A DNA stretch of 64,000 bases from Pseudarthrobacter sp. SSS035 (GTDB lineage Bacteria; Actinomycetota; Actinomycetes; Actinomycetales; Micrococcaceae), in contig NZ_CP096882.1 in assembly GCF_023273875.1 (NCBI RefSeq), forward strand, positions 1,488,001 to 1,552,000, in the 5' to 3' direction. Positions 1 to 8,506 of the stretch are shown here, piece after piece. The position numbers and the translations under genes were made by a program. The first letter of the stretch is position 1, and each line of letters begins with the position of its first letter. The notes beneath the pieces are model-generated. The model was not told the DNA's origin, ran no database searches, and saw nothing but the letters and a program-made list of their open reading frames with translations.

Positions 1-548
1 AAGTGGCCGTCCAGCAGGGCAAGATCCTCTACTCGGGCAGCAGCAACTTCGCGGGCTGGCACATCGCCCAGGCACAGGAAGCCGCCCGCCGCCGGAACTA
101 CACCGGGCTGGTCAGCGAGCAGTCCATCTACAACCTGTTCCGCCGCGAGGTGGAGCTGGAGGTGATTCCCGCGGCACAGCAGTACGGCCTGGGCCTGATC
201 CCGTGGTCCCCGCTGCAGGGCGGGCTGCTGGGCGGAGTCCTGAAGAAGGAACGCGCGGGCGTCCGGCGCACCGAAGGGCGCGCTGCCGAAACGCTCAAGC
301 AGCACCGGGACCAGATCCAGCAGTTCGAGAATCTCGCGGACGGGCTGGGGCACGAACCCGGCGACATTGCGCTCGCGTGGCTGCTTCACCAGCCTGCTGT
401 CACCGCACCGATAGTGGGGCCGCGCACGCAGGAACAGCTCGACGCCGGCATCCGGGCGTTGGACGTGACGCTCGACGCCGACGCGCTCAAGCGGCTCGAC
501 GACATCTTCCCGGGCCACCGTCCGGCACCGGAGGACTACGCATGGTGA
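1..548 (+). CDS. Aldo/keto reductase, C-terminal part (5' end outside window)
   Basis: About 181 residues of the C-terminal half of an NADP-dependent aldo/keto reductase of the voltage-gated K-channel beta-subunit-like group. Visible family landmarks are GxSNF near the left edge (SGSSNFAGW), the NLFRREVE stretch, a PWSPLQGGLL strand and the cofactor-binding tail PIVGPRTQEQLDAGI. Its GTG at position 3 is probably internal, because the barrel's catalytic Asp/Tyr/Lys part lies upstream of the window. It overlaps the next gene by 7 bases, so the two are probably co-transcribed. The substrate cannot be told from sequence. Confidence 0.9.
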   Translation, partial: VAVQQGKILYSGSSNFAGWHIAQAQEAARRRNYTGLVSEQSIYNLFRREVELEVIPAAQQYGLGLIPWSPLQGGLLGGVLKKERAGVRRTEGRAAETLKQHRDQIQQFENLADGLGHEPGDIALAWLLHQPAVTAPIVGPRTQEQLDAGIRALDVTLDADALKRLDDIFPGHRPAPEDYAW

Positions 549-1599
549 CTCTGTTTGATCCGGCCGCGTTGGATCCCGCGGCCGACACCGTGGCACCACG
601 GAGCATCCTCTTCCTGGGCGGCACCGGGGTGATCAGCGCCGCAGCGGCGGAACGCGCCGTCGTACTGGGACACCGGGTGACCATCCTCAACCGCGGCCAA
701 TCCGGCAAGCCGGCACCGGACCGCGCAGAGGTCCTGCACGCGGACATCCGCGACCAGGCCGCTGTGCGGGAGGTGCTGCAGGGCAGGGAGTTCGACGCCG
801 TAGCGGACTTTATTGCCTTCACTCCGGACCAGGCGCGGTCCAGTATGGAACTGTTCCGCGGCCGGACCGGCCAGTACGTGTTCATCAGCACGGCGTCGGC
901 CTACCAGAAGCCGCCCACCCGGCTGCCGATCCTGGAATCCACTCCACTGAAGAACCCGTTCTGGCAGTATTCACGGGACAAGATCGCGTGCGAGGACCTG
1001 TTGTTCGAGGCGTACCGGTCGGACGATTTCCCGGTGACCGTGGTGCGCCCCTCCCATACCTACGACCGCACGCGAGTGGGCCTGGTGGGCGGCTGGACAG
1101 ATATTCACCGGATGCGCACCGGCCAGCCCGTCATGGTGCATGGTGATGGCACGTCGCTCTGGACGGTGACCCACGCCAGGGACTTCGCGAAGGCCTTCGT
1201 GGGGCTGCTTGGCCGGCCGCAGGCGGTGGGCGAGAGCTACACCATCACCTCCGACGAATACCTGCCCTGGAACCAGATCTACGGCCTGTTTGCCCGGGCG
1301 GCGGGGGTTCCCGATCCCGAGTTGGTCCATGTGCCCTCGGAAACCATCGCCGCACACGGTGCCGGGCACAGCCCCATCTAGGGCCAAGCCTCCTGGGCGA
1401 CCGCGCCCACTCGGTGGTGTTCGACAATGCCAAGATCAAAGCCCTGGTGCCTGGCTTTGCCGCCACCATCCCTTTCGCTGACGGGACCCGGGAGATCGTT
1501 CAGTGGCATGACGGGCACCCCGAGCTGCAGGTGGTGGACCAATCGTTCATGGATCTGAGTGATCGGCTGATTAGGTGGGCGCCAAGGGCCGCGGACTGA
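542..1599 (+). pseudogene. NAD-dependent epimerase/dehydratase, frameshifted
   Basis: A Rossmann-fold sugar-nucleotide epimerase-like reductase with an N-terminal NAD-binding motif (LFLGGTGVIS), an FISTASAY active-site strand and a VVRPSHTY segment. The first frame stops at 1379-1381. The family-like continuation (LLGDRAHSVVFDNAKIKALVPGF, split here by position) runs in another frame to 1599. Adding one base in the C run at 1372-1375 would join the frames as HSPHLGPSLLGD. This is either a genuine one-base loss or a sequencing error. The start ATG overlaps the preceding aldo/keto reductase, which suggests a sugar-oxidation operon. Intact length would be about 352 residues. Confidence 0.8.
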
Positions 1600-1699
1600 C
1601 CGCGCCGCCTGGGCTATGCCATTTACAACGTTCTAAATACTCGGGATTCCCACCAGGCGCAAGGGGTTGATTTGTGGCGCACACCCCCACTAGGTTACT

Positions 1700-1715
1700 G
1701 GGGAAGCGTTTTCCC
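1700..1715 (+). promoter_or_regulatory. LacI-family-type operator before the rhamnogalacturonan lyase
   Basis: The sequence GGGGAAGCGTTTTCCC is an imperfect palindrome centred on CG, the usual layout of LacI/GalR operators. It ends 25 bases before the lyase start. A good ribosome-binding site (GAAAGGA, 1727-1733) follows. Substrate-controlled repression of the lyase is inferred; the cognate regulator is not identified. Confidence 0.5.
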
Positions 1716-1740
1716 AATCCAAAATTGAAAGGATTCACTG

Positions 1741-4293
1741 ATGAATCCGAGCAGGATATCCGTGCGCCGTTTTTCGGTGGCCGCAGCTGCGGGCCTTGCC
1801 CTGACCGTGGGGTGCCTCACCACCCCGGCAGCCGCCGTCGGGCCTTCCACGATGCCCGCTCCGGCGGGCGTGCAGCTCGACTATCTGGACCGCGGGCTGG
1901 TTGCCGCCGGCACATCCGAGGGCGTCTTCCTGAGCTGGCGCCTCTTGGGCCACGAGGCAACGGGCTCGTCCGCCACAGGCCTCACCGGCACCGACTTCAA
2001 TGTGTACCGCGACGGCCAGAAGCTCGCATCCGTCACGGACAGCACGAACTACCTTGACGCCGGCGGAACTGCGTCGTCGGCATATGACGTGCGTGCCGTC
2101 GTCGGCGGCGTTGAACTGGACCGGAGCGCCACTGCCACCTCGTGGGGCGGCAACTTCAGGGACATCCCGCTGAAGAAGCCGGCCGACGGCGTGACACCCG
2201 CCGGCCAGGCGTACACCTACTCGGCGAACGATGCTTCGGTGGGAGACGTCGACGGCGATGGCCAGTACGAGTTCGTGGTCAAGTGGGATCCGAACAACTC
2301 CAAGGACGTCTCCCAGGTCGGCTACACGGGCAACACCTACGTGGACACCTACAAGGCCGACGGCACGCTGCTCCACCGGATCGACCTGGGCGTCAACATC
2401 CGGTCCGGCGCCCACTACACGCAGATGCTGGTGAACGATTTCGACGGCGACGGACGTTCGGAAATGATGTTCAAGACAGCCCCGGGCACCAAGTCCATCT
2501 CTTACAATCCGGACGGCTCCGTGGCCGCCGAGTCCTTCATCTCGCTGCTGCAGAAGGACCTCGACGCCGGCTATTCCAACTCCGACGATTACCGGATGAG
2601 CGCCGCCGACTACTACCAGCACATGGTGGACACGTTCCGGGGCTGGAGCGACCACCCCGAGGTCAAGGCCGGCACCTGGCCCGCCACCTTGGAAGAAGCC
2701 TTCGGCATCGCTCCGCAGTACCAGTACCCGCTGTCCCGGACTGACGCAGAAGCGGTGACGGACTACTTCATGGATGTCTACGCGCCGGCCCGGAGCGCCC
2801 GGAACGCCCTGCGGGCCTTTGAGGGTTTCATCGTTTCCGGCCCGGAATACCTCACCGTCTTTGAGGGCGCCACGGGCAAGGAACTGAAGACGGTCGCGTA
2901 TGAGCCCGGCAGGCACGACGACGGCCTGATGTGGGGCGACTACGCCATGGCCCGGATCGAACCCGGCAACCGCGTGGACAGGTTCCTGGCCGGCGTCGCC
3001 TATTTGGACGGCAAGAAGCCCGCCGCCGTATTTGCCCGCGGCTATTACACGCGCAGCACACTTGCCGCCTACACCTGGGACGGCGCCAACCTCTCCCCGG
3101 CCTGGAACGTCGACTCGGGCTGGACGCCCATGACCAACCCCTTCAACGACAGCCCGCCCGGCCGGGACGGGACGGACCACGAGTTCGGCACGCTCACCAC
3201 GCAGGGCTTCCATTCCCTCAGCGCCTCCGACGTGGACGGTGATGGCAAGCAGGAAATTGTGTACGGCTCGGCCACCATCGACGACGGTTCGCTGCTGTAC
3301 AGCTCGTCCGACACCATGCCGGCCGGCAGCGCGACCCCGGGAGAGGAGGCCCGGCTGGGCCACGGCGATGCCATGCACGTCACGGACATTGATCCGGCCC
3401 GCCCCGGCAAGGAGATCTTCACGGTGCACGAAGGCGGCACCTACGCCCCGTACGGCTACGCCATGCGCGACGCCGCCACCGGCGAGGTACTGTTCGGCGC
3501 CTATTCGGGGAAGGACACCGGCCGCGGCATGATCGGCGACGTGGATCCTGCAGTGCCCGGCATCGAAAACTGGGCCATTGGCATGCAGTCGGCCGACGGA
3601 GACAAACTCTCCGCGACCTCGCCGGGCACCAACATGAGCATCAAATGGGCTGCCGACATGACAACCCAGATCATCAACGGCTCCGGCGACCAGACCCCCT
3701 CCATTGACGACTGGAAGCGCGGCCGGCTGCTCACCGCCACGGACACCCGGACCAACAACGGCACCAAAGGCACACCGAGCCTGGTGGCCGACGTCGTGGG
3801 TGACTGGCGTGAGGAGATGCTGGTCCGGACGGCAGACAGCTCAGCGCTCCGGATGTACCTGAGCACCGAAGTCACCAACCACAAGCTCTACACGCTCATG
3901 CACGATCCGCAGTACCGCGCTGAAGTTGCCCGGCAGAACACCACCTACAACCAGCCCTCGTACACGGACTTCTATCTGGCCTCGGACATGCACTTCGGTG
4001 ATGTGCCACTGCAGGCAGCCTGGCTCCCTGGCAGCGTGAAGGCCCTCCAGCAAACTTTGGAGGACCTGGTTGAGTCCGGCGACGTGGCGGGCCCGGTCGC
4101 GAAGCAGCTGGCAGCGGGTGTGCAGGAGGCGGCAAAGGCAGTGGACGACGGCGATGCCTCCCAAGCGGCACAGGCCATCCAGCGCTTTGTGAAGTTCCTG
4201 GACCAGCAAAAGAGGCCAGATCAGGTGTCCGACGTGGCACGAACAGTACTCGACTACCAGGCAGCAAATATTCTCCGGGCGTTCGAAGGCTAG
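1741..4293 (+). CDS. Secreted rhamnogalacturonan lyase (PL11-like) with C-terminal FIMAH-like domain
   Basis: 850 residues. A signal peptide covers about residues 1-32 (basic start, hydrophobic core, AAA cleavage region). The body matches PL11 rhamnogalacturonan lyases of the YesW/YesX type: an N-terminal beta domain, then a propeller with Asp-rich calcium loops DVDGDGQYE, DFDGDGRSE and DVDGDGKQE. These enzymes cleave the pectin rhamnogalacturonan-I backbone by beta-elimination outside the cell. The last 85 or so residues are helical and charged (VKALQQTLEDLVESGDV), like the FIMAH domain found at the end of some actinobacterial and Bacillus exoenzymes. The start is supported by GAAAGGA seven bases upstream. 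Confidence 0.88.
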   Translation: MNPSRISVRRFSVAAAAGLALTVGCLTTPAAAVGPSTMPAPAGVQLDYLDRGLVAAGTSEGVFLSWRLLGHEATGSSATGLTGTDFNVYRDGQKLASVTDSTNYLDAGGTASSAYDVRAVVGGVELDRSATATSWGGNFRDIPLKKPADGVTPAGQAYTYSANDASVGDVDGDGQYEFVVKWDPNNSKDVSQVGYTGNTYVDTYKADGTLLHRIDLGVNIRSGAHYTQMLVNDFDGDGRSEMMFKTAPGTKSISYNPDGSVAAESFISLLQKDLDAGYSNSDDYRMSAADYYQHMVDTFRGWSDHPEVKAGTWPATLEEAFGIAPQYQYPLSRTDAEAVTDYFMDVYAPARSARNALRAFEGFIVSGPEYLTVFEGATGKELKTVAYEPGRHDDGLMWGDYAMARIEPGNRVDRFLAGVAYLDGKKPAAVFARGYYTRSTLAAYTWDGANLSPAWNVDSGWTPMTNPFNDSPPGRDGTDHEFGTLTTQGFHSLSASDVDGDGKQEIVYGSATIDDGSLLYSSSDTMPAGSATPGEEARLGHGDAMHVTDIDPARPGKEIFTVHEGGTYAPYGYAMRDAATGEVLFGAYSGKDTGRGMIGDVDPAVPGIENWAIGMQSADGDKLSATSPGTNMSIKWAADMTTQIINGSGDQTPSIDDWKRGRLLTATDTRTNNGTKGTPSLVADVVGDWREEMLVRTADSSALRMYLSTEVTNHKLYTLMHDPQYRAEVARQNTTYNQPSYTDFYLASDMHFGDVPLQAAWLPGSVKALQQTLEDLVESGDVAGPVAKQLAAGVQEAAKAVDDGDASQAAQAIQRFVKFLDQQKRPDQVSDVARTVLDYQAANILRAFEG

Positions 4294-4321
4294 GAAGGCG
4301 AAAGCACGGCAGACTGTTGAA

Positions 4322-5155
4322 ATGACTCTCTCACCGCTCATCATGCTCAATGACGGCTACAGCATTCCGCAGCTGGGGCTCGGCACCTGGCCGCTGGACG
4401 ACGAACAGGTGGCTGCCGCCGTCGTACAGGCCCTGGAAGCCGGGTACCGGCACATCGATACGGCAGTGAAATACGGCAATGAGGAAGGCGTTGGGAACGG
4501 CATCCGCGCAGGCGGGGTGGACCGGAGCGAAATCTTCGTCACCACCAAGCTGGACGGCCAGTTCCAAGGCGAGGACCGCGCAGTGGCGGGGTTGGAGGGG
4601 TCGCTGACCCGCATGGGGCTGGACTACGTGGACCTGCTGCTGATCCACTGGCCGCTCCCTGCGCGTGATGATTTCGTCTCGACGTGGAAGACGTTTGAGC
4701 GGCTGCAGGCGGAGGGCAAAGTCCGGTCCATCGGCGTCTCCAACTTCAAGCCTGCACACCTGGAACGGCTGCTGGCCGAAACCGATGTTGTGCCTGCGGT
4801 GAACCAGATCCAGCTGAGCCCGGCGATCACCCGCGAGGCGGAACGGGAGTTCAATGCCGCGCATGGAATTGTCACGGAATCGTACAGCCCGCTGGGCGGG
4901 TCCGGGGCAAGCCTGCTGACCGCTCCCCTCCTTTCGCAGCTTGGTGAAAAATACGACAAGACCCCGGCTCAACTGGTGCTGCGCTGGCATATTGAGAAGG
5001 GACTTGTAGTCATTCCAAAATCGGGAAATCCCGAGCGGATGCAGGAAAACCTGGACATCTTCGATTTCTCCCTGGATCGGCAGGATCTCGCGGAACTTGC
5101 CATCCTGGACGAGGGGCCCGGCACCGGCAACAATTCGGACGCAACAGGGCACTGA
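4322..5155 (+). CDS. Aldo/keto reductase, 2,5-diketo-gluconate reductase type
   Basis: 277 residues, the normal length for a single-domain NADPH aldo/keto reductase. The catalytic tetrad is visible: Asp in GYRHIDTAVKYGNE, Tyr in the same segment, Lys in FVTTKLDG and His in LLIHWPLP. The cofactor loop VIPKSGNPERMQENLDIFDF is also present. It reduces small aldehydes, ketones or keto-sugars in the cytoplasm; the exact substrate is unknown. It lies 28 bases after the lyase and could share its transcript, though no strong ribosome-binding site is seen at the right spacing. Confidence 0.9.
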   Translation: MTLSPLIMLNDGYSIPQLGLGTWPLDDEQVAAAVVQALEAGYRHIDTAVKYGNEEGVGNGIRAGGVDRSEIFVTTKLDGQFQGEDRAVAGLEGSLTRMGLDYVDLLLIHWPLPARDDFVSTWKTFERLQAEGKVRSIGVSNFKPAHLERLLAETDVVPAVNQIQLSPAITREAEREFNAAHGIVTESYSPLGGSGASLLTAPLLSQLGEKYDKTPAQLVLRWHIEKGLVVIPKSGNPERMQENLDIFDFSLDRQDLAELAILDEGPGTGNNSDATGH

Positions 5156-5290
5156 GAAGGCCCTGTACAAGCTTTCCGCGGGGATTCAGAGTGGCGAAAA
5201 GATAGTAAGCATGATTAGTATTGGGGCAGAGGGATGAAGCGTGCCCGGGATCCGGGCACCTCCCTGATGTAGGAAAGAAGGAACGACAAA

Positions 5291-5557
5291 ATGGGTTTCT
5301 TTGCATTTTTGATTCTTGGCCTTATTGCCGGCGCGATCGCTAAGGCGATCCTTCCGGGCAAGCAGGGTGGCGGCTGGATCATCACCCTCATCCTGGGCGT
5401 CGTCGGTGCGTTCCTCGGCGGCTGGCTCGGCGGAATGATTTTCGGTACCGGCCTGCAGGAGTTCTTCTCGCTGCAGACTTGGCTGCTCGCTATCGCCGGC
5501 TCGATCATCGTGCTGCTGGTTTACGGCATGATCACGAAGCGCAGCGTACGCAGCTAG
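5291..5557 (+). CDS. GlsB/YeaQ/YmgE-family membrane protein
   Basis: 88 residues, nearly all membrane: three hydrophobic segments with many Gly residues (GLIAGAIAKAILPG, then GVVGAFLGGWLGGMIFG). This is the pattern of the transglycosylase-associated/GlsB family, small inner-membrane proteins linked to general stress. AAGGA sits at proper spacing before ATG. A strong terminator follows directly, so it is probably a single-gene transcript. Confidence 0.88.
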   Translation: MGFFAFLILGLIAGAIAKAILPGKQGGGWIITLILGVVGAFLGGWLGGMIFGTGLQEFFSLQTWLLAIAGSIIVLLVYGMITKRSVRS

Positions 5558-5577
5558 CTTTGTCACCGGCATTGATA

Positions 5578-5612
5578 CCGGCCCTGGGACAATCTCCCGG
5601 GGCCGGTTTTTC
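5578..5612 (+). terminator. Intrinsic terminator after the GlsB-family gene
   Basis: The arms 5578-5589 and 5595-5606 (CCGGCCCTGGGA paired with TCCCGGGGCCGG, one mismatch) close on a five-base loop and are followed by TTTTTCTTT. Confidence 0.85.
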
Positions 5613-5668
5613 TTTCCACGGCCAAGCGGCTCGGGAAGTTGCACCTTCTCAACGGACAGGAGTTCACT

Positions 5669-6187
5669 ATGAAATCTAAGCTTCTTTTGGGTATTGGCAT
5701 CGCGGCAGGCTACGTCCTGGGATCGCGTTCCGGCCGGGCAGCGTACGACAAGCTCAAGGCCAGGGCGGCGAGCATCTGGGACAGCAAGCCGGTCCAGGAC
5801 AAGGTCAGCGCCGCCGCGGAGGTCATCAAGGAGAAGGCCCCCGAGGTAGCAGACCAGTTGGGTGAGGCCGCGCGCCGGGCGGGCACAGTCATCGGCTCGG
5901 CCGTTCACCACGACGCCGCGTCCGGCACCAGCAAGTCCAAAACGTCCGACGCCGGCGCCTCGGTGGGTGCCTACAGCACCGCTGCGGCTGGCAGCGCTGC
6001 GGCCGGCAGTACTGCGGTGGGCGATCACGTTCCCGGCCACAGCACGCACCCGGACACGGTGAACCTGGGGACATCGGACGTTGAGTCAGACCCCGCGTTC
6101 AATGACAACCAGGGCCAGGACTGGTCCGGTGAAGGAGGCGCCACTGCTGCCGGCGCAGCCACGAACGTTGACCCCCGACGGGAATGA
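5669..6187 (+). CDS. YtxH-like membrane-associated protein
   Basis: 172 residues from the ATG preceded by ACAGGAG (5656-5662); an upstream in-frame ATG lacks such a site. It starts with one short hydrophobic segment (LLLGIGIAAGYVLGSRSGRAAYD), then an amphipathic helix rich in Lys, Ala and Glu. The tail is a low-complexity Ala/Gly/Ser/Thr linker. The GYVLGSRSGR turn is typical of actinobacterial YtxH-like proteins of unknown function. No enzyme motif is seen. Confidence 0.75.
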   Translation: MKSKLLLGIGIAAGYVLGSRSGRAAYDKLKARAASIWDSKPVQDKVSAAAEVIKEKAPEVADQLGEAARRAGTVIGSAVHHDAASGTSKSKTSDAGASVGAYSTAAAGSAAAGSTAVGDHVPGHSTHPDTVNLGTSDVESDPAFNDNQGQDWSGEGGATAAGAATNVDPRRE

Positions 6188-6270
6188 TCCGGGATCGTTG
6201 CCGGGACGTTACGCGGGATTCGCCGTATGACACGGAAGCCACGTTGAAATTGTGCTAAAAATGGTCTTTG

Positions 6271-6306
6271 CTGGCCGCCGCGCTCCTTGGGGGACGCGGC
6301 GGCCAG
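6271..6306. terminator. Long GC hairpin between convergent gene ends
   Basis: A perfect 12-bp inverted repeat (CTGGCCGCCGCG at 6271-6282 and its complement at 6295-6306) lies between the ends of the YtxH-like gene and the minus-strand DM13 pseudogene. On the minus strand the hairpin is followed by CATTTTTAG, so it best terminates that direction, though both are possible. Confidence 0.65.
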
Positions 6307-6812
6307 CCACGTCTCGGGTCACGGCCAGATGCCGTCTCAGGTGACCAGCTCGGCAGCACCGAATGACACGCTGAACTGAACGCACCACAGGTCAACTGAC
6401 GGGTACTTCGACAGGTCAACGTCGGCGGGAATCCGGTAAACCTGATTGCCCTGATTTCCTTTGATCATGCCGAGGTCGTAATAATCTGCGGAGCCGGCGG
6501 TGAACCAGCCGGCCGTCCCTTCCACCACGTGAGCGGCACTTAACCAGACGTGCACATCCGGACCATTGGACGTATCCAGGTTTTCGAGCGTGAGCAGCCT
6601 GGCGCCGTCAGGCTGCTGTACGATCCGGACAGTTCCAGTGGTGGCGTGTTCATGGCTGATCAGCGTGCCCACAGCAAGCTGCACCGGGCCGGCAGGCATG
6701 GGTGCGGGAGTCGGCGCCAGGGGTGTAGGCGGAGTCGGTTGTGCTTGCGCTGGACTGCTGGCCACGATGGGCAGCTGTTCATCCACTCTCACGTCCACAA
6801 AGAGAAGCCAGG

Positions 6813-8079
6813 GCAGAGTCATACGGTCGTAGCAACGCTCTGATTGATGGAGCGTTTTCATGGCCAGATCATTTCCTCCGAATACCCGCACCGAGTTCGT
6901 TGACATGGTGTGTGGCGGGATGTCGATTGTCGCTGCCGCGCGGCGTGTCGGAGTCACGCATGGGGCTGGGAGGAACTGGTGGGCCCAGTCTGGCCACATG
7001 ATGACTGTGAACATGGGCGCTGTTGGGGGTCTTTCGGATCCGGCACCGACGGCGGACGGTCCGGGTGGCCGGGCGTTGAACTTGGCTGATCGGGGGATGA
7101 TCCAGATGGGTCGGCGGAAGGGACTCAGCTATGCCGACATTGGTGAGGCGATTGGTCGGGACAAGTCGGTGGTCTGGCGGGAGGTGAACCGGAACGCCAG
7201 CGCGGACGGGGTGTATTACGCCTCGGTCGCCCATACGAGGGCGCATCAGGCCAGGCGCCGGCCCAAGGCGTTGAAGCTGGTCGAGGACGAGGATCTGTGC
7301 CGGCTGATCGGCGTGTGGATGGATGACGGGTGGAGTCCGAAACTGATCTCGGCGATGTTGGCGTTTTACTTCGCCGGTGATCACACTATGCAGGTGAGCC
7401 ACGAGACGATCTACCAGGCGCTGTATGTTCAATCCCGCGGAAGTCTGCGGGCAGATCTGGCCGAGAAGCTCAGCCTGAAGCGGAAGCAGCGCGTTCCCCA
7501 CGCCGCGGACCGGCACAAGAACAGCCCTTACAAGGAGGCGTTCAAGATCAGTGCGCGCCCGGCCGAGGTCCAGGACCGGGCGGTGCCGGGGCATTGGGAA
7601 GGTGACCTCATCATCGGCTGCGACGGGACCGCGATCGGAACACTCGTGGAACGCTCGACCAGGTTCACGATCCTCCTCCACCTCGCCGGGGACCACACCG
7701 CTGAGACTGTCGCCGCCGCGATGATCCGGGAGATGGGCCAGCTCCCGGATCACCTGCGACGGTCGATCACCTGGGACCGCGGCACGGAACTGGCCGAATA
7801 CGCCCAAATCCAGACCGCACTCGAGACCACGCTCTACTTCTGCGACCCGCACTCACCCTGGCAGCGCGGGACCAACGAGAACACCAACCGGCTCCTGCGG
7901 TTCTGGTTCGAGAAAGGCTCTGACCTCTCCGTTCACACCCCGGAGGACCTCCGCCGGGTCGCCGCGAAACTCAACCGCCGGCCCCGGCCCACCCTTAACC
8001 TCGAGACCCCAGCCAACCGGCTGAACCAGCTGCTACACGCGGCATAAACCCCCGCGTTGCTCCGACTACTTGACTTTGC
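6813..8079 (+). mobile_element. IS30-family insertion sequence
   Basis: About 1267 bp holding one transposase gene. The ends are imperfect inverted repeats: 6813-6837 and 8055-8079 match at 19 of 25 positions, sharing AGCAACG inside and GCA.AGTCA at the tips. The flanks 6808-6812 and 8080-8084 are both CCAGG, a likely 5-bp target duplication. If the repeats extend one base further, the duplication would be CAG instead. The host DM13 frame is restored by precise removal. Confidence 0.88.
6860..8047 (+). CDS. IS30-family transposase
   Basis: 395 residues, full length for the family. An N-terminal helix-turn-helix (MSIVAAARRVGV) is followed by a second one (LSYADIGEAIGRDKSVVWREVNRN), the IS30 signature region. 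The DDE catalytic core is complete: Asp in GHWEGDLIIG, Asp in SITWDRGTE and Glu in RGTNENTNRLLR. No stop or frameshift is seen, so the element may still be active. Confidence 0.95.
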   Translation: MARSFPPNTRTEFVDMVCGGMSIVAAARRVGVTHGAGRNWWAQSGHMMTVNMGAVGGLSDPAPTADGPGGRALNLADRGMIQMGRRKGLSYADIGEAIGRDKSVVWREVNRNASADGVYYASVAHTRAHQARRRPKALKLVEDEDLCRLIGVWMDDGWSPKLISAMLAFYFAGDHTMQVSHETIYQALYVQSRGSLRADLAEKLSLKRKQRVPHAADRHKNSPYKEAFKISARPAEVQDRAVPGHWEGDLIIGCDGTAIGTLVERSTRFTILLHLAGDHTAETVAAAMIREMGQLPDHLRRSITWDRGTELAEYAQIQTALETTLYFCDPHSPWQRGTNENTNRLLRFWFEKGSDLSVHTPEDLRRVAAKLNRRPRPTLNLETPANRLNQLLHAA

Positions 8080-8292
8080 CCAGGGCTTGAACAGCACAAG
8101 TCCAATCACCAGACCCACCGCTGCAACGGCCGCCGCAGCGATCATCCAGGTCCGGCGTCGGTTTGGACTCTGCTTTCGGCTCATGGACTTTCCGCTCATG
8201 GAATCATCGTCCGCGTATCCGGCGACTGGCGCAACGGATCAGCCGTAGCCGGAATTTGTTGTTTTTTTGGAGCTCAACGGCAGGACTGGCTT

Positions 8293-8506
8293 AAATGTCG
8301 TACCCCCTTGGCAGAGTATCCCTATGGAAGCTCTTGGGGGTCAGCTTGCGGACGACGGCGGCACTGCTGCCGTTCTGACGCTTGCAGGTTCGCCTATTGG
8401 GGGCGCTTCCATCCCTGAGATATGCGACGGCGGCCAAAATGTCACACCCCCACGGCAGAGTAATCCTATGGAAGCTCTGGGGGATCAGCTGGCTCGGAAC
8501 GGCGGC
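8293..8506 (+). repeat. Duplicated leader and start region of the DUF222-HNH gene
   Basis: Two copies of about 70 bp begin at 8293 and 8437, exactly 144 bp apart. Each has AAATGTC, then ACCCCC, a GGCAGAGTA-like block and CTATGGAAGCTCT. Each therefore carries its own ATG (8324 and 8468) for peptides starting MEALGGQLA and MEALGDQLA. Because 144 is a multiple of three and no stop lies between, both starts are in the same frame. Confidence 0.8.

Larger units (their letters stand above)
6337..8199 (-). pseudogene. DM13-domain membrane-anchored protein, split by an IS30-family element
   Basis: The N-terminal part (8199 down to 8080) reads MSRKQSPNRRR, a transmembrane anchor and LFKPW. The C-terminal part (6812 down to 6337) reads LLFVDVRVDEQLP, a Pro-rich linker, then a DM13 domain (GTVRIVQQPDGARLLTLENLDT, read as two pieces, and NGPDVHVWLS) ending in SFGAAELVT. 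Removing 6813-8079 plus one copy of the flanking CCAGG joins them in frame as FKPWLLFVDV, an intact protein of about 190 residues. DM13 domains are thought to be redox or heme-related. The start is either 8199 or the ATG at 8184. Confidence 0.85.

Noticed and set aside
1735..3429. A 564-codon minus-strand open frame
   Set aside because: It lies opposite the rhamnogalacturonan lyase gene and reads as low-complexity Gly/Val/Arg; it is a by-product of high-GC codon use.
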